64,000 nt of DNA from Alitta virens (GCA_932294295.1 OW028578.1:37842685-37906684); one strand, 5' to 3'. Shown: positions 14,801-25,817, numbered from the stretch's first letter. Notes: generated by a model from the letters alone, not told the origin. A program made the numbers and translations.

Positions 14801-16753
14801 TGTAAAACTTATCAATATCTGGCTCATCGAAAGCTGGCACAAAGAAAACTACCCAAGAGCACAGCACAATTATGGACGGATTTAATTGAATCAGATACTA
14901 TAGATGACACAATCATGTTGGAAGAACTGACAAGTGAGCACCTGTGAATGTGAGCTATAATCATGGTGTTTTTCCTAACACACTTTTGATTGTTGAGGTA
15001 TATCTATCTATCCATGGCTAATAATAATCAATAATAAAATTCATCTGAATCAAAGTTATTCACATTTGCTACATTATATTCTTCATCCAAATCACACAGA
15101 CCTTGTCCAGGAGAAATATAAGAAACATGGACTGATTTAGGTTAATGAGTTATTGTCGATCATAAACCTGTAATTTCATCTAAATGTCTACAGCAAGGAA
15201 TGTGATAAATGCAGGCCCCTTCCTAATCACTCTTTAACTCAGCTCAATCAGCTCATTGTCACCCAGGGAATTTTCTGAAGTGAATTTTCTGGAGTGAATT
15301 TTCTATTTTAAGCTCTTCATTGTTGATGCTTATACAAAGTTCATAATTTAATTTCTTAATTTGATGCTTTTTCTAATATTTGTTATTAATGCAAAAGTTA
15401 GCCAATTAAAGGCAAATCTTGTAAGTTATGGTGCATTTAATTTTTTACAGTTAATAAACTGTTGCATGCAGTCAAAACTGGCTGCATGGAAGTCTTAAGA
15501 TTCTTATTCTAGTCAAGGATCTGCTGCTGAGTGTGTACCCCTTATCAATTTGATGAAATTGATCTTTAACAAATGTAATTTAAGCATGTATCAAAGCCTA
15601 ATTTACCTTAACTTGGAATTGTTGATTTCATGCCTTTCACATTTCTGCTATTTTGAAGTCCAATCCCTCGTGGCCAAGGAAAGATGTAAAATTTCAGAAC
15701 AAAAACTGTGCTATGGACATACTATAATAAATCCATGCTAATACAGTGCCTATGGACACTCCTGCCTTTTCACTCAGTTGTACCCCCCCCCCCCCCCACA
15801 TATCCTTGTGGTTTAGGGTGCTACCATTGCCATGTGTGGGAGTGGTTGATTACCACTGACTTCATAATATATTCTTAATGAACACATATCAATTATGAAA
15901 TGAAGCCCTCATCACAGTTTGTTTTAAATATAAAAGATACAGATTTCCCAGGCCATATATCACTTTAAACCATTTAAACCTATAGCCTATCAGAATAAAA
16001 AGTACAATAAATGGTGGATTCATAAAATAACAAGTGCTTTTTATGTATTATGAGAGCTTAGCCACATGTGTACAATTATGTAAGAAGCCATTTGATGGTC
16101 ACCAGTACAATACATCTCTTGATATTATTATTCTCCCCAAAGGTAAATACAGCAATTAAGAAATCAAAAATATACATGACCCTAAAGGTGACTGCAATGG
16201 ACATTGTTGCTAGGGTGCTAACTAATTGTATAGAGGTCACACTGAACTAGGGCACACCCAGGCCATCTCTACCCCCCCTCCCTTCCCAGTGCAGCTCCTC
16301 TGTATCAATTGACAATATTATAATATGCCAATACATATTGGATCATAGCATGGAGTCAATGCGTAACTTCCTAATGATAGATATAATTCTAATAAAAAAT
16401 TCATTTAAAATTTCCATGCATTTTGCATTTATCTCAAAGCCAATGCTATTTACTAAAAACATTCTGGCAAGTTAAACATTCTATCTAAAACAAATTGACC
16501 AATTTATTTGCTGCCATCATTTTCAAAAATTCTTGATAATAGGATATCGCAAATAACATTTATATTATAATATTTGGGTATTTTCAAAGTTTATGAAGGT
16601 CAATGTCAAAACAATTTTATGATTGTTCTTCAGTTCAGAATAATTTGTTTTATCTACATCAGTATAAGATTCAAGAAACCAATTCAATTGTCTACACTTT
16701 AAAAAACAATAAAGCCAAAACTTGCTGGTCAAAATGTCTGTTGATCTACCTAC

Positions 16754-16803
<50 letters not shown>

Positions 16804-16844
16804 ATCTTTCTATCTATCTATCTGTCTATCTATCTATCTATCTG

Positions 16845-16903
<59 letters not shown>

Positions 16904-16944
16904 ATCTTTCTATCTATCTATCTGTCTATCTATCTATCTATCTG

Positions 16945-17005
<61 letters not shown>

Positions 17006-20000
17006 ATATATATATACATACATATATATATATATACAGCTTTAAACTTTAAGTGAAATATGATAAATGAACTGACAATGGCAAATTTACACGATGACAT
17101 GAATCTTTCAAGATTATTTTAACAGAAATGTTGCTTTTGCTCATGTACCCTCTGGACCCAATTTCAATTGGGTAATATTTAACATTTTATCCAGAACTAA
17201 TCTTCTATGTTCGCAAAGTTCTAGGTGAATGAAATCTTTTTTGGACTATATCAATAATAACCAAGTCAGGTTATTACTGATATTTTCTTTCTGCTTTTCA
17301 CATCAAGTTAAATTTTGGTTATAACAAATACTGAGAAATGTATTACCTTAGTGTACTAATATGTATTTCTATCTAAAATATATAATCGCATAATGGTGGA
17401 GGAACTGCTTAATTTTTAGTCACAAAAGGCTCATAGATCACGGGGTTTTGGACCTGTTAAACATCCTAGATGAATCATGAATATACATTTGGTGGCTAAC
17501 TAACAAGTTTTCCTCCTTTATTTAATGATTTTAATGCAAGAGAGTTAGCTAGAGAGCTGCATGCTTTATGTAGGTCACTGCATGACTCTCTGTGTCATAT
17601 GACAGGCAGCAGCAGCAGCAGCAGTGCAAAGACTGGCTAAATAAGTCAATCCATTCAATTTTAGTGCTAATTGGCTACTTGTTTTAGCAGTTGTGGGCAT
17701 CTCCACATCCCTTGATCATCAACATCTCCCTCCCCCTCTAAGGACTAAATGCCACAATGAAAATTATAGAACAAAATGACAAAAACCCCCTTCATGGCCC
17801 TAAAAACTTCCAGGAAGATTAACCAATGGTCCAAGCATGACCCTCTCAGATTTATTTCATATTTTGCACACCACCATATGAGATCCGAAAATTTCAAAGT
17901 TATGATCCTTTTGAAATCTGAGAAAATCAATCAAAAACCAGATTTTGAGTCATTTTTGGATTATCATATTTAGCTATATTTCCTAAATGGTAAGAGATCC
18001 AGTGCTAGAATTGCTGTTGTCAATTCTTAATATAAATTATAAAGGTCTTTAAAAAATGGTAAACCAAAGAGTCTTATATTGTGGTAAGTGGTTTTACTGT
18101 AATTGTCTAAGTTTAGTAACTTATTAAATTGAAATTGTTTCTTTGAACCTTTGCCATACAGCTTTAGAATTGCACGATTTTTATCCTGATATGACCATGT
18201 TGGATAGGTGGTATAGCAATTAAATAGACCTCACTTAATAACCCCTTAAAGGTAACATGCTTCAATGGGGTGCAAATTAAGAAGGGGGAGGGGGTAGCAG
18301 AGAAACAATTTAAATAGTACACTGTATATTGAACAGAGCTCAACAGTTGTACTTGGTTATCCAATCCAACTGTATATATTTTGCCACCATTGAACATTGA
18401 ACACTGCCAACAGTGCTTAGACACTCGCACAAAAAAATTAAATTCATTTTCAATCTTATCTGCAGAATACCTTTATTACCTAAAACATTTGATGTTTAAA
18501 AAAAAAAGTATTTTTACACCCGTCAGACAGTTTGTAAATCAAGCAATGGTTCATGCTAAGGAAGTTTCCTATAGCTGATTGAATTATCCTATTATATCCT
18601 CATCAAAGCTTAACCAATTATTTCATCAGCTGGTATACAGACATTGGATGACAGGCCACCCATTATAGTCCATCAATCCATCAATCAATCAATTCCAGCT
18701 AGAGTGGGGCACAGTATTTTGTGACCTCAACATGTTGGTAAAATTCATTCAGTCATTCATTCATTCACTCAGTAACTACTAAATGTAGGATTATTCATTA
18801 TGTTCATTTAAATCTTTTAGTGGTTATGTATATATTTCAACTTATCAATTTCAGCTTTTTGCATTGATTTTATCTATATACAGGTAATCACCAGGCTGTC
18901 TAATAGTCTGTCTATTTCCAGTTTTTGTCTGAATCTAGCATCCATAGAATATGAACTGCATGCCAGTGTTGAATGCTTTGCCTATTTCTATATAAAATAT
19001 ATTTCCAACAAATAAACACTTTTTTTTCCACTTACTTGGGTGTCTTTGGTCATCACTAATCTCTAGGGTTTAGAGCTAGCAGTCATCAAAAGGTAAATCC
19101 ATGTGTGTACTATTTACAAAGAAACTGCAACTCAGTCCATCAACTAATATTGTGATAGCAGCTGAGGACTGAGTGCAAACTGACCTGGAAATGGGAGCAG
19201 TGGAGACACTAATCAGGCCAACTTTAACGCCCCCCCCCCCCCAAGCCCCTTTATCTTTTCCTTGACATAGATGTCCCATACCCTTATTTGCTTATACTGC
19301 AAGGGTAGTTTTTAACAATATAATCTATAATCAAATATCTGGGTGGCTAAAGTGTATAATTTGCAATACATATCGGTATAGCCGCTGTACCGATATATTG
19401 CAAATTATACTTTAATAGAACTTCCATAATTATTGTGCTTTTAGTATTATTGATATGTTTCTTCAATCGGCAGTCAGGCTGCCATTTAATTCTTTATTAA
19501 TCAAACAGTTAATCAAATACAGCGTAGTCAGTCAGTCATGTGTATATTAATCAGTTAAAAGTTTACTTATTGTCTGAAAAATGTTTGCCACAAATCCTTA
19601 GGAGTCAAGGGGGGGAGGGTTGCTGCCCCTCTGCCTTAACATAAAAATGACCTTGAAAAAAAAATCATAGCTACGCAACTGATTGCACTTGGCACCTAGA
19701 TGGATCAAAAGGTGTCAATTAAACTTGTAATTTTGCAAGATTCAATTGAATACATAGAAAAACTGTTAATGTCTAAATATAACATACTTTTTTACATCTG
19801 ATCTTTCAAATAGTGTACAACAAGTAGGGATTCTATTTAAGAAAAAAACGTTTTTAAAAGAGAGAAAAGCAACAGCAAAGCAAGTGTTGATGATCAGAAA
19901 TAGCATAGGAAACAAATCATGTTGCTTTGATATGTCAGAGAATTCATTTATTGCTCACTTCCTAATTTCCATTTATTGAACTTTTAGTTAATTATTAATT

Positions 20001-22442
20001 GACTGGGATTGCAAGATGCACATGCACCCATCAAACATAATGTTCATTTAATTATTCATTTACTAAGCTGAGCAATTTTTTAACTATACACTAGTGACTC
20101 AGTGTTTGTTGGGTTGTTTTCTTTTTTCGATCAATAGCATATTGATTTTATTGTGTCATGTTCAGTAGATCCAGACTGGTTAACTGACAGACTGATCGAC
20201 TGACTGACTGGTTAACTGACTGACTTGTTGATTGACTGACTGGTTGATTGACTGACTGACTAGTTGGCTGACTGGTTGACTGACAGACTGGTTAACTGAC
20301 TGACTGACTGACTGTTTGACTGACTGACTGGTTGATTGACTGGCTGGTTGACTGACAGACTGGTTTACTGACAGACTGGTTGACTGACAGTTTGACTGAC
20401 TGGTTGAATGACTGGTTGGCTGACTGGTTGACTGGCTGACTGGTTGATAGATTGGTTGTCAGTCGTGTCGACTGACTCTGTTTGACATTGGGTCAACTTT
20501 TGGGTTTGATACAGAATTTTTTATTTTATTAAAACACTTTTCCATAAAATTATTGTGTAGCACTTCTTTAATTAGGTTATATTGTCGATTTTCATGTTTT
20601 GTACAGTCCAGAGGTTACTTAGATCTCGTTCATTTGGGATGTGTTTCACCAGTTCTTTTTTCCTGCATTATGCAGGTCTAGCATTGTAGGCTTGTCTGAC
20701 TGGGTGAGTGTTGCCGAGATTTAGAATTTACCAGAAGCAGCTAAGTAATCTGCATTTTAATTTTAGGGTCAGGGAGGATCTACCAAGTTTGACATATATT
20801 GCTATATTACCAGATGAAATTTTAACATTGATGCATTTTTTCAAGTCAGCGATTTCTTTCATTGTGTATGGCCCTGGCTTTGATTACACCAAAATGGCAT
20901 GCCGCATGTTACTAACCACATCATTTGGATAATCCTGAATAGACAGACAGACATACAGACATACAGACAGACAGAGACAGACAGAGACAGACAGAGACAG
21001 ACAGACACACACATAGACACAGAGAGACACAGAGATGGACAGAGAGATAGGCAGAGAGATAGACAAAGATATATAGACAGAATATAGACGGATATAGATA
21101 GATAGATATCTCTGTGCTCTTGGGTAGTTTTCTTTATGCCAGTTTCCTCTGAGCCAGATATTGATATATGTCACATAATTACATACAGATCATTTAAACG
21201 TGTTATATTTGCAGATTTAGGGGGTTTCCTTTTTGTATGATCTACTGTCTCTGATTCACCTAAATCAGTCCAGAATTTTGTTGTTTTCTTTGGTAATTTT
21301 GTATGTGCCAGATATTGATGTCTCACATGATTACATACAGATTGAGCATTTTTCATTTTTGTATGATCTACTGCCTATGATTCACCTAAATCAGTCCAGA
21401 ATTTTGCTCCACTTCAATGCAAGTTCTGTGTGATTTGGATATGAGAATGTTTGTTAGGTACGATTCAGGTAAATCAAGCCAGAGATTGATAAGTTTCACT
21501 TCATACAACAATGTACTACATTGTCTGTTTGATTCATCTAAATCAGTCTGAAATTTTGCTCCACTCCTGGGCTGGTTCTGTGACATTTTGGATGTATATA
21601 ATATTTGTAGCATGCGATTTAGGCATTGATATTATCTAAGTTATCTGATTCACCAGAATCAGTGTGGAATGTTGCTATACTCCTCCCGGGTAATTGGATG
21701 TTATTTGGATTTGAAGAATATTTGAAGCAATTCAGAATAGCTTGATTCAGGTGAATTAGCCTAATATATTTTCTGTGTTTTGAAAAAATGTATAAAAGGA
21801 CCCTATGCATGTCTTTTCCACACATTGTAAAGAGATTCTTTGTACATATCAAATGTTTATCCACCAGGGCTTGACAGAAAGTTGTGTCTTTTTGTGTTTT
21901 AATGCCTGACTTAATTGACCAAATTGGACTATAGTCAATTGCTACTGGACAGTGTTAGTCCCGCCGAATTTACCTGTCACCTGCACTTTCCATATCTATC
22001 TATCTATCTACCGTTGAGAGCCATATATGACTTGTTTTTTTAGAGTGCTGATTCATATAATTATAAGTATGCTGTTTGCATGTCTGCTATGCTAACTAGC
22101 AGCATTGTCACTTATGAGAACAATGAAGTCTGCAATTAGAATTACAAAAACATTTCAGACATATTGCATCAAAGACGGTGCAGTGATCTGATAATCCCAA
22201 GTAAGTCATGTTAAGAACACATCTAGACCTGTAATGTGTCCATTTTATATTGTGACAAAATAGTGCAGTATTGAGGTGCTAGCTATTGGTAACAAAGAGA
22301 CTAAAAAGTGTACCTTGCTTGAATTCCGATTGTTTTCCATAAAATGTTTCCCGATTTCTTCAATTTTTTCGAAAACTAAATAAGAAGCAACGCAGCAGAC
22401 TGCTATTAATATTATAAGGCTTGTTTTTGGCAGAGATGACAT
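2871..22442 (-). CDS. FkbM-domain methyltransferase-like membrane protein, six exons
   Basis: Exons in transcript order are 22314-22442, 8741-8902, 8218-8427, 7613-7682, 3455-3624 and 2871-3116. They total 987 nt, coding for 328 aa plus stop, and every junction keeps phase. Exon 1 gives an N-terminal signal-anchor (about residues 9-23, [15 protein letters not shown]), implying a type II single-pass protein with its domain in the ER/Golgi lumen. Exon 3 carries the SAM-binding motif ([19 protein letters not shown], then VVAVEP). Exons 5-6 carry the FkbM continuation ([16 protein letters not shown]) and ILMEWE. Donors are GTACAC, GTATGT, GTATAT, GTAAGT and, between exons 5 and 6, a GC donor (GAG|GCAAGT). 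Known family: SAM-dependent FkbM methyltransferases; METTL24-like animal proteins are the closest I recall, but the substrate is unknown. The first intron (13.4 kb) and the fourth are full of mobile elements. The exon 5 acceptor has a weak pyrimidine tract. Confidence 0.85.
3987..4050. repeat. Short inverted repeat at 3' side of the DIRS-like element
   Basis: GTTGGGGGAC (3987-3996) and GTCCCCAAC (4042-4050) can pair around a ~45-bp loop, just past the recombinase frame of the retroelement. Tyrosine-recombinase retroelements carry unusual inverted or split terminal repeats, so this may mark the element end. I could not find its partner. Confidence 0.35.
4053..4427 (-). pseudogene. Tyrosine recombinase of a DIRS/Ngaro-like retroelement (C-terminal part)
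   Basis: An open frame of 124 aa holds the C-terminal catalytic core of a tyrosine recombinase: GHSFRIGA (the HxxR signature) followed about 20 residues later by LGWW and CYTRYIR with the candidate nucleophilic Tyr. In DIRS-order elements this enzyme integrates a circular cDNA in place of a DDE integrase. The N-terminal part with the first catalytic Arg is not in the frame, so the copy is truncated or frame-broken. It lies downstream of the reverse transcriptase remains on the same strand, the expected gag-RT-YR order. Confidence 0.75.
4482..5603 (-). pseudogene. Reverse transcriptase/RNase H region of DIRS/Ngaro-like retroelement, frame-broken
   Basis: Pieces of one polymerase sit in alternating frames: 5271-5603, 5149-5409 ([12 protein letters not shown]), 4856-5119 ([14 protein letters not shown], motif A) and 4482-5015 (catalytic region, then LDYLGITLD and [19 protein letters not shown]). 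These are hallmarks of DIRS-superfamily reverse transcriptases. The residues aligned with the YxDD catalytic box read LLND in [11 protein letters not shown], so one catalytic Asp is replaced. With the frame changes, this copy should be inactive. It overlaps the 3' end of the upstream gag-like frame. Confidence 0.8.
5507..6850 (-). CDS. gag-like nucleocapsid protein of DIRS/Ngaro-like retroelement
   Basis: An intact 447-aa frame starting at ATG 6848-6850. The N-terminal third is charged, with a helix-prone stretch ([26 protein letters not shown]). The C-terminal part holds Cys/His clusters: [14 protein letters not shown], then CNNF...H..C and [13 protein letters not shown], plausible zinc-binding nucleic-acid motifs. 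It is the first frame of the element and overlaps the reverse transcriptase remains by ~100 bp. The element lies in the fourth intron of the methyltransferase gene, in the same orientation as that gene. It remains open while the polymerase is broken, which suggests chance preservation or recent decay. Confidence 0.7.
   Translation of the reverse strand: MLEKTAPKQNGPRRSAPSYDVELLENWTLQHLRDECQRRRIAAPRTARRSALIRLLKVEEDTTNLAGDARETSPSARHPVQPRETPSRGVLNVDDQLENVLSNMLDSLASLQDKVSAMEQRLSQHQPAFATPVVPPQPQFNVGATAPLWQKELSFLPTVTQLDFNLASAYRNFNIDGPSAAAGSPNQLPGPCPSAVRSCFGYLSQSIPDVVTVSPALCQSIIQGRDVNLAALLVPNFRHSGDNSERATADSKDLRAPNRALTIAQFVEAFSMYKAVISSAYPHRRPKLDIYERTIVSMAAQHPGQEFYDYHSQFSQRAAALLRFHNICIDWSVRDEILYNNTFSGKPVNACSVCGNTSHNTPFCPQNLDNQSNTTVPRSRPERQTTVDTHGRPRLFHLGKEVCNNFNVDHGCHSTMCTRPHVCFSCKGDHSRPKCPLEKTGPPMRPK
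7149..7225 (-). mobile_element. 3' end of a tRNA-derived SINE with GATA tail
   Basis: The stretch GTGCAGCCCTCTAAGGCAAG is the reverse complement of the 3' end of the SINE at 9308-9580, and here it is preceded on the plus strand by a short GATA run that would be the SINE tail. Only the last ~65 bp are present, so it is a 5'-truncated copy. Confidence 0.6.
9308..9580 (+). mobile_element. tRNA-derived SINE
   Basis: The head carries a polymerase III A box (TGGTCTAGTGGTAAGG, ~9315-9330) and B box (GGGTTCAATCCC, ~9357-9368). These are followed by a central conserved block with CATTCGGATGAAACGTTAAA and a 3' block ending GCAGCCCTCT-like on the other strand. The tRNA portion does not fold as a full tRNA and is continuous with non-tRNA sequence, so it is a retroposon, not a tRNA gene. 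The 3' microsatellite tail seen in the copy at 7149 is missing; a different repeat begins directly at 9581. Confidence 0.75.
9581..10330. repeat. Possible MITE with rough inverted ends and internal 91-bp tandem repeat
   Basis: The left end (GGGTGAATTCGGCGCAAATG, ~9586-9605) and the right end (reverse complement with GGTGAACTCGGTGCGTAAAT, ~10290-10310) are similar in inverted orientation. Inside, a 91-bp unit beginning CAGATTATCTTTTATT repeats at 9827, 9918 and 10009. No coding capacity is visible. The boundaries are approximate and no target duplication was found. Confidence 0.4.
11000..12116 (-). pseudogene. LINE 3' portion (reverse transcriptase C-terminus)
   Basis: On the minus strand, 11865-12116 encodes [14 protein letters not shown], the YADD catalytic box of a non-LTR reverse transcriptase. 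After a frame break, 11436-11819 encodes the thumb/C-terminal region ([27 protein letters not shown]). Below that, a Cys/His-containing tail typical of LINE C-termini is readable in the 11050-11290 region. The 5' part is missing, as usual for a truncated LINE copy. It lies in the first intron of the methyltransferase gene. Confidence 0.75.
12147..12522. mobile_element. Palindromic MITE-like element, 376 bp
   Basis: Perfect 16-bp inverted ends GCCATTTTAGGACATG (12147-12162) and its complement (12507-12522). The interior is AT-rich with repeated ATACGAAATA/ACAATTTAGTATTTCG motifs in opposite orientation in the two halves, so most of the element can fold back. No coding frame. No target duplication was recognised. 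Confidence 0.6.
12667..13054. mobile_element. Palindromic MITE-like element, ~390 bp
   Basis: Inverted arms of ~65 bp: 12667-12731 begins TGTCAAAAATTGTGTAAC and 12990-13054 ends with its complement, with only about two differences. A second inner inverted pair (AAAAGCACGACTATTAG at ~12929-12945 and its near complement at ~12967-12983) makes a nested cruciform. The central open frame is not protein-like. Superfamily not determined. Confidence 0.65.
13055..13676. other. Intronic sequence, no gene recognised
   Basis: AT-rich sequence between two repeat elements inside the first intron of the methyltransferase gene. I see no exon, RNA gene or repeat structure in it. Confidence 0.4.
13918..15145. 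repeat. Array of imperfect palindromes (TGATTYAGGTGAATCA)
   Basis: Copies sit near 13918, 14010, 14096, 14184, 14269, 14394, 14563, 14651, 14735, 14879 and 15132, about 80-120 bp apart and in alternating orientation. Each half reads TGATT...AATCA around a GGTG/CACC centre. The same array occurs in the right arm of the inverted repeat (21240-21700). They could be transposase-binding sites. Confidence 0.6.
16740..17036. repeat. TCTA tetranucleotide microsatellite, then AT/ACAT tract
   Basis: About 260 bp of TCTA repeats with occasional TCTG and TCTT variants, showing an internal duplicated variant pattern, followed by a TA/TACA tract to ~17036. Long frames across it (YLSI repeats) are artefacts. 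Confidence 0.95.
20180..20480. repeat. Cryptic tetranucleotide repeat GACTGACTGGTT
   Basis: Degenerate repeats of ACTG with interspersed GGTTGACTGAC motifs over ~300 bp. Non-coding. Confidence 0.9.
20938..21105. repeat. CAGA/GATA microsatellite
   Basis: ACAGACAGA tracts grading into AGAGAGATAGAC and GATAGATA repeats just before the right inverted arm at 21113. Confidence 0.9.
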
Positions 22443-23880
22443 TTGTGACTAATCCCAGGACACGCCAAAATAGAACTGAAATTCCCTACTATAGCAGCTG
22501 ATTTATAGCTATCTTAGGCCTATCCAGCAAACAGTGTGTAGTGCAAAATTATCGTATAGTTGGCGGCCAGCTATATTAAGTAGATTTCCCAGTCAGTAAA
22601 AATTCCTGGAATTTGCCCCTTGACAACTGACAAAACAAACAAGACTCAATGAAATATTGTTGCTGAGTTCATATATAATGCAATATCAGTATCTGAGAGG
22701 GTTCATGCATATCTTATAGCCAATCACAACGAGTCGCATATGAACGTCAATAGCATCCTCGCTTCGTGATACATTTTATTAACAGATCCTTCAATTTTCG
22801 TTCGATTTTCAAATTTCCAAGTTCCTTATGTACAAAAATGTATTTGTAGTTCGCTTACGGTGTAAATTGTATCCACGCCTATCTATTTTTGTAAAATGAC
22901 TCTGAAGACGCGAAGAACAGTTTACGCACGTGAACATTTGTGCTTCACGACATCTTTGCATCTGTTTTCAGTAATAATCATTGCATCAACTGTGCGTTTT
23001 TATTCAATTGGTCAATATATAATGATTATAATATTTACGTAACAACGTGAACTAAAAAATTAATCACTTTTTGTTTTTCTTAATAAAAAAAAAAAAGTTA
23101 GTTATACCTCATAGAGTATAGATATGTAGATATGTAGATAGACAGATAGTTATAAGATCTTCACCTAATAATATGTTACTATCAATAATTCATTGATTCG
23201 TAATCAATAAAAAACGAAAATAAAACAATGTTTGTTGGCTTGTTGCCGATAAAATTCCGACTTGATAAAGATGTCTATGGAGCTATAACAACTATCTATA
23301 GATAGATATACTCTAGTTTAGAGTAATCAATTTGATATTTATTTCATTTTATATAAATTATCAATATTTCGTTCTTGTTGTTGTTTCTGAAAATAATCCA
23401 ACTGGAATTAAAATTAATATTGCATGTTCCATCCATGATCAAAACAATCTCCCTCTTTAATATGCATAATAAACAGGAATCAGTTAAAATTCAGAATTTC
23501 AATAAATGCTTGTGATCAATGATGAAAAAGCATGACTTACCCCATTCTTTGTATTATTCAAAATGCTAATAGCAATTGACATAACGGTCAATTCAGAATT
23601 TCAATTCATGCTTGTGATCAAAGATTTCAATTCATGCTTGTGATCACTGATGAAAAGCATGATTTACCCCATTCTTTGTATTATTCAAAATGCTAAGAGC
23701 AATTGACATAATGGTCAAGGCAGATTGCTATTACATATATAGGTTAATTGACTTTACAAAACCAAAGGAAAAGTCCGTCCCATTGGCCAGTTGGCAGAAT
23801 GAGTAGAAATTAATTGCAATAAAGCTCATCTAAACAATGTATATATCATGGTCAAAAACATTGACCACACCATTCAAGTC
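22443..23880. other. 5' flank of the methyltransferase gene
   Basis: Upstream of ATG 22442 on the minus strand. I see no other exon. A CCAAT-type motif (AGCCAATCAC, plus orientation, ~22719-22728) is present and no convincing TATA box. 23480-23710 contains a ~130-bp partly duplicated segment (GCTTGTGATCA ... CATGA TTACCCCATTC) repeated twice. Confidence 0.4.
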
Positions 23881-25075
23881 ACGAACATAAACAGAGCACC
23901 TTGCCGCCACCAGAGAACTGCCTTCTCAGACAAATATCTCGCTTAATATTTGGTCTATTTTCAATCTGAAATTCTGTGTGGAATTAGTATGAACTCTACT
24001 ATAATTCAATATTGATGTGACGAAAATCGGCTTAATATTAATGGAGCAGCAGCCGCCGCCAGACAAACGCCTTCTCAGACCAATATCTTGCTTAATATTT
24101 GGTCTATTTTCAATCCAAAAACACCTATGGAGTCAGTATGAATTATACTACAATACAGTCTTATTTGACTAAAATCGGAATAATATTAGGGGAGCAGCAG
24201 CCTTTTAAAGAAGCGCTCAGCATTGATACAGTCCCGGCATGTACGTCTGCGAGAGCACCACTGTTCGCCTCCACCAACCTAGCTACCTTCTCAGACAAAT
24301 AACTCGCTTAATATTTGGTATATTTTTGATCCAAAAACATGTATGGAATCAGTATAAACTATACTACAATTCAGTCTTATTTGACGAAAATCGGACTAAT
24401 ATTAGGGGAGCAGCAGCCTTTTAAAGAAGCGCTCAGCATTGATACAGTCCCGGCACGTACGTCTGCGAGAGCACCACTGTTCGCCTCCACCAACCTAGCT
24501 ACCTTCTCAGACGAATAACTCGCTTAATATTTGGTATATTTTTGATCCAAAAACATGTATGGAATCAGTATAAACTATACTACAATTCAGTCTTATTTGA
24601 CGAAAATCGGACTAATATTAGGGGAGCAGCAGCCTTTTAAAGAAGCGCTCAGCATTGATACAGTCCCGGCACGTACGTCTGCGAGAGCACCACTGTTCGC
24701 CTCCACCAACCTAGCTACCTTCTCAGACGAATAACTCGCTTAATATTTGGTATATTTTTGATCCAAAAACATGTATGGAATCAGTATAAACTATACTACA
24801 ATTCAGTCTTATTTGACAAAAATCGGACTAATATTAGGGGAGCAGCAGCCTTTTAAAGAAGCGCTCAGCATTGATACAGTCCCGGCACGTACGTCTGCGA
24901 GAGCACCACTGTTCGCCTCCACCAACCTAGCTCCCTTCTCAGACGAATAACTCGCTTAATATTTGGTATATTTTTGATCCAAAAACATGTATGGAATCAG
25001 TATAAACTATACTACAATTCAGTCTTATTTGACGAAAATCGGACTAATATTAGGGGAGCAGCAGCCATTTAAAGT
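23880..25075. repeat. 216-bp satellite array, about five copies
   Basis: A unit with CTTAATATTTGG, TTGATCCAAAAACATG and GGGGAGCAGCAGCC repeats with exact 216-bp spacing (the TATATTTTTGATCC motif at 24319, 24535, 24751 and 24967). The first copies (from ~23940 and 24091) are diverged and one is shortened. The last three are almost identical, suggesting recent unequal exchange. There are no spacers, so it is not a CRISPR-like structure. Confidence 0.9.
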
Positions 25076-25325
25076 ATACTCCTGGAAGCCGTTGAGTTAC
25101 TCCTACTACCCGCCGGCTTACTCCTACAACTCGGTGAGTCACCCGTAGAACCCGCCGAGTCACCCGTAGAACCCACTGAGTCACCCGTAGAACCCACCAA
25201 GTCACCCGTAGAACCTGGCGGGTAACCCGTAGAACCCGGCGGGTAACCCAAAGAACCCGGCGGTTAACCCAAAGAACCCGGCGGGTAACCCGTAGAACCC
25301 GGCGGGTAACCCTCCGAGAGATGCC
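25076..25325. repeat. 21-bp GC-rich minisatellite
   Basis: About eleven units of ACCCGTAGAACCCGCCGAGTC with variants, directly abutting the 216-bp array. It is open in some minus-strand frames (STGYPPG-type heptads) because the unit is a multiple of three, but no start, domain or flanking exon supports coding. Confidence 0.85.
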
Positions 25326-25817
25326 CCGCCCCTTTGTGCCACCAGAATCCGTCGCCAACCCAGCGAAAAAAGCTGTTACATAACCGTTACATCACTCTAC
25401 GGGTTCTCTACGGCTAAAACAGCTTAGTGTGTCTGGGGCTTAAGTTGGAATTATGGCAATCATTTTTTAAATGACAATTTTTCTTCGGTGTAAAATGATG
25501 TCTCACTATATTTATTTTTTAAATATAGCTTACAACATTTAAGTTCATGCACATCCTGAAATTTCAGTATTTTCTGCGATTTAAATAGTGTCTCTGTATG
25601 AGCATTGTAATTTGAAATAAATATACACAAGAACATTTCAATTATTTTGTTATATCATTTATTAAATATCACAGACAAGCTAAACACATTGTTTTGACAA
25701 ATTATGTCACATACAGGAACAATACAACATATTGTTTACAGATGATGAAGTCTTAATGATTTTATAAGACAAAATGGCAAAGTTCATGTATTTTTGACAA
25801 GTCTTTGATGTGATTTT

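Larger units (their letters stand above)
13677..21956. mobile_element. 8.3-kb element with ~850-bp inverted ends
   Basis: The arm 13677-14548 (starting AACACTGTCCAGTAGCAATT) is matched in reverse complement by 21113-21956 with small indels. Both arms carry the same array of imperfect palindromes TGATTTAGGTGAATCA. The 6.5-kb interior holds no protein-like frame, only microsatellites (TCTA at 16741-17002, GACTGACTGGTT-like at 20180-20470, CAGA near 20940). This is the layout of a non-autonomous DNA transposon with long inverted ends, or of two copies in opposite orientation. I found no target duplication. Confidence 0.6.

Noticed and set aside
16603..17052. Long open frames of YLSI repeats
   Set aside because: They are translations of the TCTA microsatellite, open in two frames at once.
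23880..25075. CRISPR-like regular repeat
   Set aside because: Units are contiguous 216-bp satellite copies with no spacers, in eukaryotic DNA.
25050..25358. Open frames with STGYPPG or RRVLRVT heptads
   Set aside because: A 21-bp minisatellite is a multiple of three, so frames stay open by arithmetic; no start or exon context.
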